Shown piece by piece: positions 54,057-64,000 of a DNA stretch of 64,000 nt. The notes beneath the pieces are model-generated. The model did not search any database. It was given only the letters and a program-made list of their open reading frames with translations, and was not told the DNA's origin. Position 1 is the stretch's first letter, and each line of letters begins with the position of its first letter. Made by a program: the position numbers and the translations under genes. Origin of the DNA: Passalora sequoiae (taxonomy: Eukaryota; Ascomycota; Dothideomycetes; Mycosphaerellales; Mycosphaerellaceae); NCBI GenBank assembly GCA_013248845.1, contig WSQC01000016.1:186001-250000 (forward strand), in the 5' to 3' direction.

Positions 54057-55014
54057 TCATGCCTTAAACTTCACCTTCACCTCCTCCCTATCCTTCCTCT
54101 CCTCAATCCCCACAATCCTCTTCCCGCCCATCGCCCTCACCGTCTCCATCAACTTCCCACCATCATGAAGCGCCTGGATATCATCACCGCCACCGATGGA
54201 TTTGCCATTGATGAGGACATTGGGCACGGTTCTGCGACCGGTGGATTTGAGGAGGGCGTCTTGGAGGGCGGAGCCGAGGGGGTGGTGGTCGAGTTCGACG
54301 ATGTAAGGAGTCGGGGTTATGGTGTAGAGGGAGAGGAGGATGTGCTATTGCAGGCGGTGGGATTAGTAACTCTGTATTTTCTTTTTCAAAATGGACATGG
54401 TGCAGCGAAATGCTTACTTTTGCTTTTTTGCTGTAGGGACAGTAGGATTTGGAGAAGACGATGATGGGTCCTTTTTTGAGGATGTCGTTGAGGGCTGCTT
54501 CGACTTCGTGGTCTTGTTCGGTTTCTTGCGATGAGCTTTCATCGCCGCTGTTTGAGGCGCTGGGGGTCTTGGCGGCTATGTTGCCGACTTTTGCTACTCC
54601 GTCGTCGTTGTCGGTCGCGGGCTTCTCGTCTACGATCTTGCCGTTGCTCATCTTTTTGCGTCCGGCGACACTCTTCTCGCCTGTGGTCGCATCGTCCACG
54701 ATCGGCTTCTGTTGTCCTGGTCGCGGGCCTACTGCTGCTGCCTCTGTGGATTCGCTGGCGGAGAGCGAAGTCGTAGTCGCGGTCGCGGCATCGTGTTCCT
54801 TCTGTAATCGTTGTATCCGTTCTTGTGTCTCTCGCTCTTTGGCATATGTCGCCTCCTTCTCTGCTGTCGTTTTCTTGTGCTCCATTGCAGCAACCGTTTT
54901 CTTGTAGAACTCCGATTCGTGGGTCATTCGTTCGCCATTGGTGATATAGTACAAGACGAGGAGAACAAGTAGTGTAATGAGACCAATGGCTTTGAACTGT
55001 CTGCTAGACGGCAT
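54057..55014 (-). CDS. membrane-anchored dithiol glutaredoxin (Grx6/7-like)
   Basis: Exon 1 55014-54418, intron 54417-54345 (GTAAGC, TTACTAAT branch, AATAG), exon 2 54344-54057; 294 aa. An N-terminal signal anchor at about residues 9-25 (GLITLLVLLVLYYI) places the rest in the secretory lumen, followed by a charged helical linker and a Ser/Thr-rich disordered segment to about 170. The glutaredoxin fold starts ILKKGPIIVFSKSYCPYS; the active site is CPYS at the end of exon 1. Exon 2 supplies YIVELDHH, the TVPNVLINGKSIGG cis-proline and GSH-binding region, and GGDD. S. cerevisiae Grx6 and Grx7 are monothiol (CSYS/CPYS) ER/Golgi enzymes with this same layout; dithiol versus monothiol chemistry here is not settled, as only one Cys lies in the motif. 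Probable role: glutathione-dependent redox control in ER/Golgi. Confidence 0.92.
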
Positions 55015-56056
55015 TGCGCTGTTTCGATCGTGTGTAAGGAATGTGGGTGGTATCAGAGAAGAAGCGAGTGGTCTGTCGAGGATGAATTGGCTGGATTCGA
55101 AGAGGAAGCCGTCACTTGGAGTGAAGGAGAGGAGAGGGTGAGGGCGAGGGCGATGTCAGTGGTAGTTTAAGTGGAGGGTAGAGGGTGAGGATGGATAATT
55201 CGGAAGCTCTGATATGGCTCGAGTCAAGGCAGGCGCTTCCAGCAACGCCTCTGGTTCGCGGATGGTCGTCGTGCTGACAAGGACTTCCTTGAACGCGCGA
55301 GCTTAATATTACGATTGTATAGGAAACAGGAGTGAGTGCAGTGTGAGGCACGCATGGGGTCGGGCGTCAAGTGGTAGTGGTAGTAGTAGTAGTGTATTTA
55401 TTAGCGATAATGTCTTAAGAGTGGCGGTGGTCCAGGTGATCAGCTAAAAGACTATTGCGCATCTAGAACTAAACTCCATTCGACTCGGTCATGCCCAATG
55501 TCTCCGCCCTTCTCGCATCGCATCCTTGGACATTTGTTATTGTCGAGCACGTGGACATGAGCCTGTTTCGGTGGTGTCTGTCCTGCCGGTGTCACTTCCA
55601 ACTTGTCTTCTCCTGTCCTGTTAGGCGTAGACTGCCGAGGTCTGTTCTTGGCCCGTTCAAAAGACATCAATCAATAATTAGAACGACTTTAATCAACACT
55701 TTAATACATCCCTGTTCCCGGTCTGTCTGACGTGCATTCTATTCACCTCGCACGAACATTTGTTGCGTACATCATATGAGTATGGGGCAATACCGTCATT
55801 GAGTGATGCGTCCAATCTTACACCCCCTTGACTCTTGCGCATATCAGTCATCTGTAGTAGAGGAGCGAGCCCATAATATATGTCAATATGTTATTACATG
55901 ACTGTTGGCTCTTTAGGAACTCGATGACCTCACCATGAGTACATGTCTAATAGCGTTGCCTTGGGCGTGATTGATATCTTCCACATAGCATTAGTAATGC
56001 TGCTATGTCTTCCATCCGGTCCTACAGACATCCATGAAACTTAATCTTGCAACTCG
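55015..56056. other. intergenic, divergent promoters
   Basis: About 1 kb between the glutaredoxin gene (minus) and the GT8 gene (plus). Simple GTAGTA sequence near 55374-55392. No gene or RNA recognised. Confidence 0.45.
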
Positions 56057-57145
56057 ATGGCCGGTCCAGATCCTGATGCTCCTCCAGCTGATCCGCTGTC
56101 CAGAGTCTGGATAACATTAATCACTCGAGCATCTTACTTACCCGGTCTCACTCTACTCATACACACCCTCTACAAGCACGCCTCCGTACACCCCATAATC
56201 GTCCAGTACACCTCCACTCTGCCACAAGACTGTGTAAAATGCCTCGAACAGCTGACGACAATATACCCACTCCTACGACCACAACTCATCGAGCCCATCG
56301 CTCTACCCCCAGGCCTCAAGCCAGTCGCCACACGCTTCGATGACACTCTCACCAAACTCCGCGCCTTCGAGCCCATGGACGACCCCCAACTCCTAGCCCA
56401 CCTGAAGCTCCCAAACCCCCCCAAAGAAGCCTGCTTCCTCGACTCCGACACCATGATCCTCCGCAACCCCGACGACATCTTCACCATCCCACGTCCCCAC
56501 CCGGACTGGATCGCCGCCCACCACGCCTGCACCTGCAACATCGACAACGACCCCTGGGCGCCCCCCGACTGGAACCCCCCCAACTGCCCCTGCACCCCCC
56601 TCCAGCACCCCTCGGCCCTCACCGGGCCCATCCCCTCCTCCGCGCACCAAGGCGCCCGACCAACCCACCAACTCCTCAACTCCGGCACATTCCTCTGCAG
56701 CCCCTCCCGAGCCCTCTGGAACCGCATCGAAGCCTTCCGCCTGCACGACCCCCGCGTCGCCGACTTCGCCTTTCCCGACCAGAACTTCCTCGACGAGTTC
56801 TTCCGCTCCCAGTGGGTCCCTATCGGGTGGCAGTATAATGCGGTTAAGACGCATCGATACTGGCATGCCGATGCTTGGCGGGATGAGGAAGTGCGGATTT
56901 TGCATTATATCGTGGATAAGCCGTGGGAGGGGCGGCCTGGGGCTGATGGGGTGGCGGGGTATAGGGGGCGGGATGGGGTGACGCATGGGTGGTGGTGGAG
57001 GGAGTTTGATGAGTGGGAGGGTGGGATGATGCGAGGGCGGGGTGGTGGTGGTGGCGGTGGTGATGATGATGGGAGGGAGATGGTTTTGGAGTGTGTGAAG
57101 AAGTATATGGGGAGGAAATTGAATGAGATTGATGGGATTGAATGA
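56057..57145 (+). CDS. glycosyltransferase family 8 (glycogenin/galactinol-synthase-like)
   Basis: 362 aa in one exon. GT8 retaining transferase using a nucleotide-sugar donor. Evidence: N-terminal VWITLITRASYLPGLTLLIHTL (first Rossmann strand and helix); the metal-binding DxD motif at 129-131 in CFLDSDTMIL; LNSGTFLCSPS near 215 (acceptor-site loop); PDQNFLDEFF near 245; YNAVKTHRYWH and ILHYIVDKPW, the His-containing motifs near the C-terminus. No signal peptide or membrane span, so cytosolic. Between the DxD and LNSG motifs a Cys/Pro/Trp-rich stretch (ACTCNIDNDPWAPPDW, then NCPCTP) with four cysteines is unusual, but similar fungal GT8 proteins may share it. The acceptor is unknown. The coding strand is extremely C-rich to about 56825, then abruptly G-rich. 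Confidence 0.88.
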   Translation: MAGPDPDAPPADPLSRVWITLITRASYLPGLTLLIHTLYKHASVHPIIVQYTSTLPQDCVKCLEQLTTIYPLLRPQLIEPIALPPGLKPVATRFDDTLTKLRAFEPMDDPQLLAHLKLPNPPKEACFLDSDTMILRNPDDIFTIPRPHPDWIAAHHACTCNIDNDPWAPPDWNPPNCPCTPLQHPSALTGPIPSSAHQGARPTHQLLNSGTFLCSPSRALWNRIEAFRLHDPRVADFAFPDQNFLDEFFRSQWVPIGWQYNAVKTHRYWHADAWRDEEVRILHYIVDKPWEGRPGADGVAGYRGRDGVTHGWWWREFDEWEGGMMRGRGGGGGGGDDDGREMVLECVKKYMGRKLNEIDGIE

Positions 57146-57496
57146 TTATTGACTGATGGATTGATTGAATCACTGACGAAGACGATCACAACCATAGGAA
57201 GGAAAGGTTGATGACTCATGAGAGGCCTAGAGTCATGATAGCCAGAGTGCCAGCGATCTTGAGCTAGTTAACTATTTATCTAGCAGAGGTGAGGTAGACA
57301 GCGATCAGTGGGTATCACACCCATCATTCACTAATACCTAAGTCAACAACAACAAACATTAAAATTTACACAAGAATCCCATCCATCTCTATCGTAAACG
57401 CACGCTACAACGAAAATTTTTTTCCATCCCAGGTTCTCACCCCAACCCAACCCAACCCAAGCCTCAACACGACACGACAACATCGACCAGCGACGT
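57146..57496. other. convergent intergenic gap
   Basis: 350 bp between the 3' ends of the GT8 gene (plus) and the type I membrane protein gene (minus). The minus-gene side contains CCCAACCCAACCCAA-like simple sequence. No gene recognised. Confidence 0.45.
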
Positions 57497-59278
57497 CTAT
57501 CCCATCTCATACCGCCCCAAAACCCTATCCCCATCCCTCCTCCACCCATCCCCTCCACCCCCACCCCCACCCCCAATCCCACCCGCCTCCCCCTCCGTCC
57601 CCATAGCCGTCCCAGGCCTCCTAGGCCTCCTCCCACTCCCCTCAAAATCAAACTCCGAAAGTTCCGAATAACTAGGATAATGCACAATATCACTACTAAC
57701 CCTCCTCCCGCCATTATTAGCAAATCCCAAAGACGGCGACGGGGCGGCGCTGACGCTGGGGCTCCAGCCGGTGCCGTTGCCGTGGCCGTTGCCGTTGACG
57801 GTGCGGGGAGATCGCGTGTCCGGGGAGGTGAGAGGTCTGATGAGGGGGGAGACGGCACCGCCGCCACTGCCGGTGTTGTTGTAGCTGGGGGAGTCTTCGG
57901 GTCTGTAGACTGCGGGGAGTAACCTCTCGCCCCTGTCGCGGAAGCGACTCGCCGCACTAGGGAGCGTGAGACCTGCTGGTCTGCGGTCGCGGTAGGAGGC
58001 CGAGGCGGCGGGCGGGACGATGGGGATGGGGGCGATGGTGTCTCGGGACTCTCCGCGGCCGGAGGAGGAAGTGTTGACGGTGACAACGGTGGCGGTGCCG
58101 ACTTCTGATAGCGACTTCAGATCTGAGTCACGAGTGACGGACGAGGATTCTGTGGGACTGTGGATTACGACCATGGACCTCTGAGCACCGGAACTATCCG
58201 GATGCGTAATCTGGACCCAGCGACGTTGGTCCGTCGGGGCAGGGGTGGCGCGGGGTGTGACATCTTCGGGATCGAGGGAGGTGTATGAAGGTTGGCGGCT
58301 GAGAGCGTCGTGGTCCATGAGGTTTGTTTCTTCGGTGATGTTGGGATCTGCTGGTGTTCCAGGAAGTTCGTGGGCGGCGTCGCCCGGGAGTTCGTGGTGG
58401 GCTATCGAGTCGGTCCATATGCCGTTGCGGGTGGAGACGAGTTTCTTGCCGCGGAGGCGTTCGACGGATTTGCGGCTTGAGGAGGAGCTGTCGGGGCTGT
58501 TGTCGCTAGGGGCGCGAAGGGTGCTTCGGGAGGGGGAGTTGAGGTTGGGAGCGAGAGCTGCTGCTGCCGCCGCCGCCGCCGCTGCGTGGTCTTGCTGCTC
58601 TTCTCCACCACCACCACTACCACCATCTCCTTGTCCTCCTACTTCGTCCCCTGCCTCATCATCTTCTTCTGGCTCTTCGAAATCGTCATCCATGCCTTTC
58701 TCATGGTCTGCATCGAGAGGTCTCTCCGCCTCGGGGGTCATCAATCGTTGCCGCCTCCTCCCATTGTCGCCATCGCCCGGTGATCGCGAAGTGAAAGAAG
58801 CCAGTGAAAATCTCGCCGGCTTGAAGAAGCTGCCCGTACTACCCTTCCTTCGATGTACCATGCCAATCATGAACAACATCAACGAAACGGCAATGAAGAT
58901 TAGCGCAGTGCCAATAATGATCGCCGCTCGACGATCGACGTCGCTACTATTATCAGCATGGTGATCGTGAACCGAAGTAGGGTGTGGCGTCCATGAGGAG
59001 TGCGTTGGGGTCGATGACGTTTTATGGGGCTTGTGTGAGGATGTCGCCGTCGCCGTTGGCGTCGCCGTCGCTGATGTCCTGTCAGCGCTTGTTTTGCTGG
59101 GGCCGGATGAAGATCTAAAACCCGGTGCAAGGAGGGCAATGTTACCGGCGTCATTCGAGTCGTATTTGGTGGGAGACCAGTGGCCGTCATCTGCACGCTT
59201 AACAGCCTGCGCCGGACCAAAGATCGCCAAGCATATGAGCAGAGGCAGCACAAGATTTTGGTTAGAGGTATGAATCAT
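57497..59278 (-). CDS. type I single-pass membrane protein, Ser/Thr-rich ectodomain
   Basis: 593 aa. Signal peptide at 1-25 (LPLLICLAIFGPAQA) followed by a KR site. The ectodomain to about residue 117 is Ser/Thr/Pro-rich, like a heavily O-glycosylated stalk. TM at 118-141 (AAIIIGTALIFIAVSLMLFM) followed by HRRK stop-transfer. The long cytoplasmic tail is disordered, with an acidic patch near 195-215, a polyalanine run near 235, many Ser/Thr/Pro motifs and a Gly-rich C-terminus. The layout resembles Mid2/Wsc-type wall-stress sensors, but no WSC or CFEM cysteine domain is present, so a sensor role is only a guess. The start at 59278 puts the signal sequence at the N-terminus. Base use flips from C-rich to G-rich coding strand near 57720. 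Confidence 0.8.
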   Translation of the reverse strand: MIHTSNQNLVLPLLICLAIFGPAQAVKRADDGHWSPTKYDSNDAGNIALLAPGFRSSSGPSKTSADRTSATATPTATATSSHKPHKTSSTPTHSSWTPHPTSVHDHHADNSSDVDRRAAIIIGTALIFIAVSLMLFMIGMVHRRKGSTGSFFKPARFSLASFTSRSPGDGDNGRRRQRLMTPEAERPLDADHEKGMDDDFEEPEEDDEAGDEVGGQGDGGSGGGGEEQQDHAAAAAAAAAALAPNLNSPSRSTLRAPSDNSPDSSSSSRKSVERLRGKKLVSTRNGIWTDSIAHHELPGDAAHELPGTPADPNITEETNLMDHDALSRQPSYTSLDPEDVTPRATPAPTDQRRWVQITHPDSSGAQRSMVVIHSPTESSSVTRDSDLKSLSEVGTATVVTVNTSSSGRGESRDTIAPIPIVPPAASASYRDRRPAGLTLPSAASRFRDRGERLLPAVYRPEDSPSYNNTGSGGGAVSPLIRPLTSPDTRSPRTVNGNGHGNGTGWSPSVSAAPSPSLGFANNGGRRVSSDIVHYPSYSELSEFDFEGSGRRPRRPGTAMGTEGEAGGIGGGGGGGGDGWRRDGDRVLGRYEMG

Positions 59279-60340
59279 GTCTCCGCTCAGAGACTATCAT
59301 AACCAGCGCGCTCTCTCCCCGGCCATAAAATGCAGAGGTTCGTGTGCGTAGTGGAGCGCTAGTTCAGTGCAGACAGCGCGCGAGGAGGATGTGGTAGTGA
59401 TGCAGAAAAGGGTAGATCACGCAGGCACGAATGGCACCAGCTAACAGCCATACTCCCGAAAACGACGATTCGCACTACTGGGAAGGATACATCCTGGTTG
59501 CATCGCACGAAATATCGCGAGGGTCTCATCTCGTGCGCGTAAGCTTGGTCAACAAATTGTGCTGCGAAGCTGGACCAAATGGCCAGGAGTGCGCGAGCAG
59601 ATTGGAAGGACCAAGTACCCACGAGCACCCAACTCGGATCATTTCCTGCCCAGCTGTCCAGTAATGACGATTGTCGCATATATGGCCGCGGTAGATACGA
59701 GCATAGACAAGGGAGCCAGCGTGATCCAGGGGCCTTGCAGATGTGGAGGTAAGTGAATGGTGGAATCGTGAGAGCAGAAGCACGATGGGACGCCGATGGC
59801 GATTCTGCGAACAGGCTGTCGGTAGGCAGAGATCTGGGAAGTACCTGTACCTGTACCTGATGATGTCGAAATATAGAGGGATGCGTGGCTTTTCTGAAGC
59901 TTCTCGTGACAGGCGTCAATGGCTGCTAGTACCGTTTCACAAAGCCGGTTTTGGCAACATGAATCCAGACATGAATCGCGGCCGAATAGCACCTACTATA
60001 CCGCGCCAAGCATACGAAGTGCCGCTGATATAATACATAGACCTGTCTGCTATACTCGATGGGCAGCGCATCCTGACACGAGCAGTCTAATTTGGCGTGC
60101 AATCTTGGACCATTCCAATGCCGGCGCCGATGGTTTCCGCGCGGCTGAAGGTGCACACTTTATCGTACAGTCTAGACAATAGTAATTTCTATCAATAATA
60201 GTAGGCCTTCTCGAACACCTCTCGATGCATTGCCCTCGTCTTCCAAACTCCCATATTACACGCAGGCTAGTGGACATATCCAATCGTGTCCTCTCCACCC
60301 TGATTAATAATAATAACAATGATAATACAGCACAATAAAC
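59279..60340. other. intergenic
   Basis: About 1.06 kb between two minus-strand genes: promoter of the type I protein gene and 3' region of the coiled-coil gene. Repeated ACCTGT near 59844-59858. No gene recognised. Confidence 0.45.
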
Positions 60341-63300
60341 CTAAGGCATGAAAGCCTCAGCCTTCTCCCTCTCCGCCGACACCAATGCCTGCAATTTTCT
60401 CATCTGAATTAGCGCCGCGTCACGCTCAGTCTGCAACTCAGCAACCTCCATCTGGCTACTATTAACCCTCTGCACGACAATCTGCATGTCCTCCTCGGCC
60501 TCTCGCAGCAAGCCTTCAAGCTCCTTGACCTTTCGCTCCAGCATCTGCGTGCGGCTCATTTCAAGGAGACTCGTCTCACTAAGTTTCTTGGTGCCGAGCC
60601 TTGGACTCTTCTTCAAGAGTGGCGATAAGGGTCCGAGTTTGTTCGCTTCCGGGATCGAGATCCTGAGACGCTGTAAATGTGGTGAAGACGCATCTTCGAT
60701 TCTCCGCACTTCGGCATCGTGATTCGCGAGAGTCGTTTCGGAATGTTGCTGTGCTGCCAGTACGCTGTCTTCCATGCCTGCGAGGCGCCTTTGCATCTCC
60801 TCGATTTGCCGAGTCGATTCTTTCTGCTCTTGCTCGCCCCGCGCGACTGCGGACGCAAGCCGTTGACGCAGCTCATTGTTGGATTGAGCTTGCTTTTCGA
60901 GCTGTTCTGCCAGCTCTTCCATACGCTTGGCTGACTGCAGAAGCTGCTCTGATGTCTCACCAGAGCCTTGTTCTGCTTGCGAGCGGTATTCTCGCGCGAC
61001 CTCTCGCGCATGATCTCGTTCATTTTCCGCTCTCGAAATGCTGAGCTTGAGCTGCTCGTCTTCCTCCGCGCCATCCCCAAAGCTGTGCTCACTGACAGAG
61101 CTCAGCTCGTGGTCTTGCAGAATGATCCTCAGGCCCCGAGTTTCCTGCTCCGCGCGATCCAGATCCATTTTCAGCCCCGACAGGTTCTTCTCGTACTGCC
61201 ATTTCTGCTCAAGAGCATCTTCAGTCCGTTTTCTGAGGGTCGAAACTTCCTCCTTGAGGAAAGCAACTTCCTTGGTGTATGCTGTACGTTTGGGTGTAAT
61301 CTGCTCCGCCCTATCCATCGCCGTGGTGATCTTCTTCAGCTCGCGTTCGTGCTCGCGCTGTTGGCGTTCGTATCGCTTGATTAGCAGCTTTAATGCCTTG
61401 TGCAGTGCGTCTCTCTGATCTTCAATCTCCTTGACAGCATCGGGGTATGATAGACTATTCGAGCCAGAACGACCGCGACCGCCTTCCTTTTGCGTAACGG
61501 AACCAACGCGCCGCAGACTTGTGCTCCTAGCTAATGACGCGGATCTTTGGAGACTCATTCTTGCAGGATTTATTGCGGACACGACGCCTTCCTCGACAAT
61601 GCTATTAAATCGAGAATGGTTAGTAGTGTCCTTCAAGGCTGCCAACTCTTGCTGCAAGCGGGTATTCTCATAGACTAATGCTTGAGTGTCGGCAGCCTCC
61701 GCTTCAAGACCTTCGACTCGAGCTCTCAATTGTGGGACCACCTCATTGCGAAGATTCTCCGCCTCATTCTGATGCTTCTCCAGCTCGGCGCGGGTTGCAC
61801 TGTATAAATCTTCAAAGCTCTGCTTGGAATCTTTTTCCTGCCCCAGGCGTTTCCTAGTATCATCGAGGGTGGATACGAGCTCTTCCAGTCTTTCCTCTAC
61901 GTGCCCTCGCTCTTCTTCTTGCCGTGTCTGCTTGGCAACCTGATCCTCGAGGTTCTGCACGAGCTCTTCCAGATCCCTTCTTCTGCTCAGCTCGGTCTGC
62001 AATCGATTCGCCATTTCCACTTTGAGATTCGCCTTTTCCTGCTCCGCTTTCCTGACCTGCTTGTCCATCTTCTCCAATTTTGCATCGACATCTGTGGTGG
62101 GAAATCTGGTGGAGCTCGCTCCGGAGTCAGAGAAGTAATCGCTACTCCTCCGCTGGCTGAGCTCTGATGCAGGCATCTGAGGCATCTCTGATCGCACCTG
62201 GTCGAGCTCGTCTTCCAGCTCCATTTCACGCCGGATGGACGCTGCAAGCTCCTGACTGATATGAGCCAGCTCTCGCTCGAGCTGCCGAACATGGCCAGCA
62301 TCTTCACCGAGCAGCAACGGTGTGTCTGGGTTATCGAAGTATGCACCACCATTGGCTTTATAAATGTCCAGGCTCGGCGGCGTGAGGCGAGCGGACGCTC
62401 TTCGGCCAAGCTCCATGTCCACTGGCAAGGTCTTGACCAGCCGCGGAGACGGCAAGGGCGAGAGCGACTGCTCTGAGAAGGTCGTTGTCGGTGAGGATTC
62501 TCCCTCAGAGCCCCGTTGCGATGATTTGCCAAAACCGAAGAAGGTGCCCAGCGCTCGACCAACCGGAGACTTAGGCCGCTTCACAGAGCTGCTCGATCTT
62601 CCACCCAACGAACCGTCCGAGAGTCTTTTTTGTACGCCGTCCAGCTGCACTGTCATAGTAGGTGCTTGGTGCACTGCGATCATGGAGGAACGATGGTCTA
62701 TATCGTCGGTATCGAAATGATGGCTGGAGGCTATGCTAGAAGATATGCTATGCTGAGGGGCGTGGGTGCTCGTGTAGTCGTAGGATGGTGTAAGATGTTC
62801 ATGAACATGCTTTGTCTGTAAAGGCGCAATGGAGTTTCGTGGACTGCTGCTGTATGTAGAGGAGACAGCCGTGCTGCCTATGCGAGAGTCTATGCTGTAT
62901 TGTCGGTCGTGGGAAGCTGGAGCTGCTGTAGGCGCGTGAGGAGCGTTGTATGAGGCCCTGTTACGAGCATTGTAAGCACTGCAGATGAGTCGTATGGCAT
63001 ATCCTATACTCACAGCTCGGGTGGATCTTCCTCTCCTGTGTATGCCGTCTCGTGCTGTGTAGGCGGGAAGTACTCATTCGCGTTGCCGTACGGGCTGTCC
63101 AAGGAATGTGGCCGGAGGACCTCTTCGGTAAGCCGTGGTGAGGGTTCGGCAAGGGAGAAGGAAGACGCCCGAGGCGATGGCTGCTTGTGCTTGTGATTGT
63201 GCAAGTGCTGATGCTGATGCTGATGTTGATGCTGGTGCGTAGAATGTGGGAGATGGTACGCGGCGCTGGGCACTGCTCTACGGAACTGCTCAAAGGAGGG

Positions 63301-63543
63301 AACTGGTCGAACGCTGATCTGAGCAAGTGAGGAGGCTGCGGGCTTCCTTGCTGTGAGTGGTGTTGCTGGTGTCACCGGTGCTGCTGTGGTGCTGAGTACG
63401 TGGCCTTGCGCGTCGGACGATGTGGTCGCGTGTGTCGAGACGATGTGGTATTGTTCGTCGTCGGAGAAGGAGTCGTCCTGTGTGTACAAGTCGTAGTAGT
63501 CTCGAGGATCGAGGTCGACCATGTCTGCCACCGCTTCTGCCAT
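60341..63543 (-). CDS. large coiled-coil protein ('M protein repeat' type)
   Basis: Exon 1 63543-63014, a 35-nt intron at 63013-62979 (GTGAGT to CTGCAG), exon 2 62978-60341; 1055 aa. The first 400 residues are disordered and Ser-rich, with a His/Gln/Lys repeat near 100-120 (HQHQHQHQHLHNHKHK). From about residue 420 to the end runs a nearly continuous coiled coil (LERELAHISQELAASIRRE, LEELVQNLEDQVAKQ, RVEGLEAEAADTQALV, KELEGLLREAEEDMQ). This fits fungal proteins annotated as M protein repeat or filament-like; no motor, PH or membrane domain is seen. A structural role at cell cortex or cytoskeleton is plausible but unproven. The intron is short yet joins two coding frames in phase (PEL then AYNARNR). 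Confidence 0.85.
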
Positions 63544-64000
63544 CGTTCATCCTATGGCGTATGTCTTTCACACTACCACGACCAATACGGTCAAGCAGAT
63601 GCTAGACGGCGCGGATTGAGCCTCAGACTCCGATCCATAGGTGGTCGATGCGAAAACGGTTCGCGAGTGAGAAAGAAGCACAGAGCACCAACTCCCTGCA
63701 CTAGCAGTGAGCCCGTTGAAATGACGCGCCGCGAATGATGATGACTGGACGGTCGCACCAACACTTTGTTTCTCGAGGAATGGCGAGACTGTCTTGCGCA
63801 CGCCCGTCCGCCCGCTGAATCTGACAGGCTCAGCCAAGCGCTGTGATGGTGCACCAAATGTCGCATTAGCATTCGCGGGTCGAAACACATTCACAACATT
63901 CTGTTGGCTCTCTCCGTGCATCTGATTCTGATTCTGATTCTGATTCTGGGGGGGGGGAAAGGGCATTTGCGAGTCGGCTCGCCAGGACAGGGGTCGAAGG
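63544..64000 (-). other. possible upstream exon or partial gene at the window edge
   Basis: On the minus strand an ATG at 63966 opens a frame of 132 codons starting MPFPPPQ with Gln-Asn repeats (from a GATTCT microsatellite at about 63920-63949), then NVVNVFRPANANATFG and VRFSGRTGVRK. It could be an upstream exon of the coiled-coil gene, a small gene of its own, or chance. A G9 run lies at 63949-63957. Without sequence beyond the edge I cannot decide. Confidence 0.3.

Noticed and set aside
54165..54464. Plus-strand 99-codon frame over the glutaredoxin gene
   Set aside because: It is antisense to the conserved glutaredoxin exons and their intron; no domain of its own.
56170..56727. 185-codon minus-strand frame opposite the GT8 gene
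   Set aside because: Long antisense frames are expected where the coding strand uses C-ending codons; no recognisable domain.
58245..58964. 239-codon plus-strand frame opposite the type I membrane protein
   Set aside because: Shadow of the Ser/Ala-rich tail; the minus frame has a signal peptide, TM and coherent layout.
1..64000. tRNA, rRNA, transposon, CRISPR or viral sequence
   Set aside because: I looked for T-loop (GGTTCGA) contexts, terminal repeats, transposase or reverse-transcriptase motifs and regular spaced repeats and found none convincing; a tRNA or covariance-model search would be decisive.

Overview
The window is nuclear DNA of a filamentous ascomycete (Pezizomycotina), most likely a Dothideomycete. 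Genes are compact and on both strands. They carry short GT-AG introns with CTGAC/CTAAC-like branch points, intergenic gaps run about 0.3-2.2 kb, and several products have the long disordered tails usual in this group. The class assignment is inference from overall style; no marker fixes the genus. I found no rRNA, tRNA, CRISPR array, transposon or virus-like gene.

Layout, left to right: (1) phosphoinositide phospholipase C, five exons, minus (1142-3571); (2) a 1214-aa disordered protein with a paired CxxC motif and repeated C-terminal modules, plus (5058-8702); (3) a SUR7/PalI-type four-span membrane protein, plus (9483-10446); (4) a degraded zone with a broken F-box gene, minus (10696-12211), overlapping a coding-like gene start on plus (11836-11981); (5) HBS1 ribosome-rescue GTPase, minus (12501-15007); (6) a small GPI-type wall protein, minus (15652-16053); (7) a TCO89-like TORC1 subunit, minus (18274-20844); (8) an ankyrin/RCC1/BTB protein of the Btb1/IBtk type, minus (21223-25962); (9) a NEK-like pseudokinase, minus (26925-28265); (10) a tail-anchored unknown, minus (29041-30273); (11) Rab5 GTPase, plus (31986-32840); (12) a coiled-coil protein, plus (34578-36599); (13) an Arg/Asp-rich disordered protein, plus (37216-38346); (14) LSM8, minus (40421-40804); (15) CHD1 remodeller, minus (41464-46613); (16) RLI1/ABCE1, plus (47689-49560); (17) PRP40, plus (50336-52684); (18) a membrane-anchored glutaredoxin, minus (54057-55014); (19) a GT8 glycosyltransferase, plus (56057-57145); (20) a type I membrane protein, minus (57497-59278); (21) a large coiled-coil protein, minus (60341-63543).

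Functionally this is mostly conserved housekeeping: translation rescue and recycling (HBS1, RLI1), RNA processing (LSM8, PRP40), chromatin (CHD1), signalling and traffic (PLC, TCO89, Rab5, Btb1-like) and cell surface (SUR7-like, GPI protein, type I protein). I see no secondary-metabolite or defence cluster. The most unusual signals are a repeated within-gene switch from C-rich to G-rich coding strand, a kinase-fold protein lacking both catalytic aspartates, a frame break in HBS1 that only a GC-AG intron or an indel explains, a decaying F-box locus, and a 38-nt poly(G) run.
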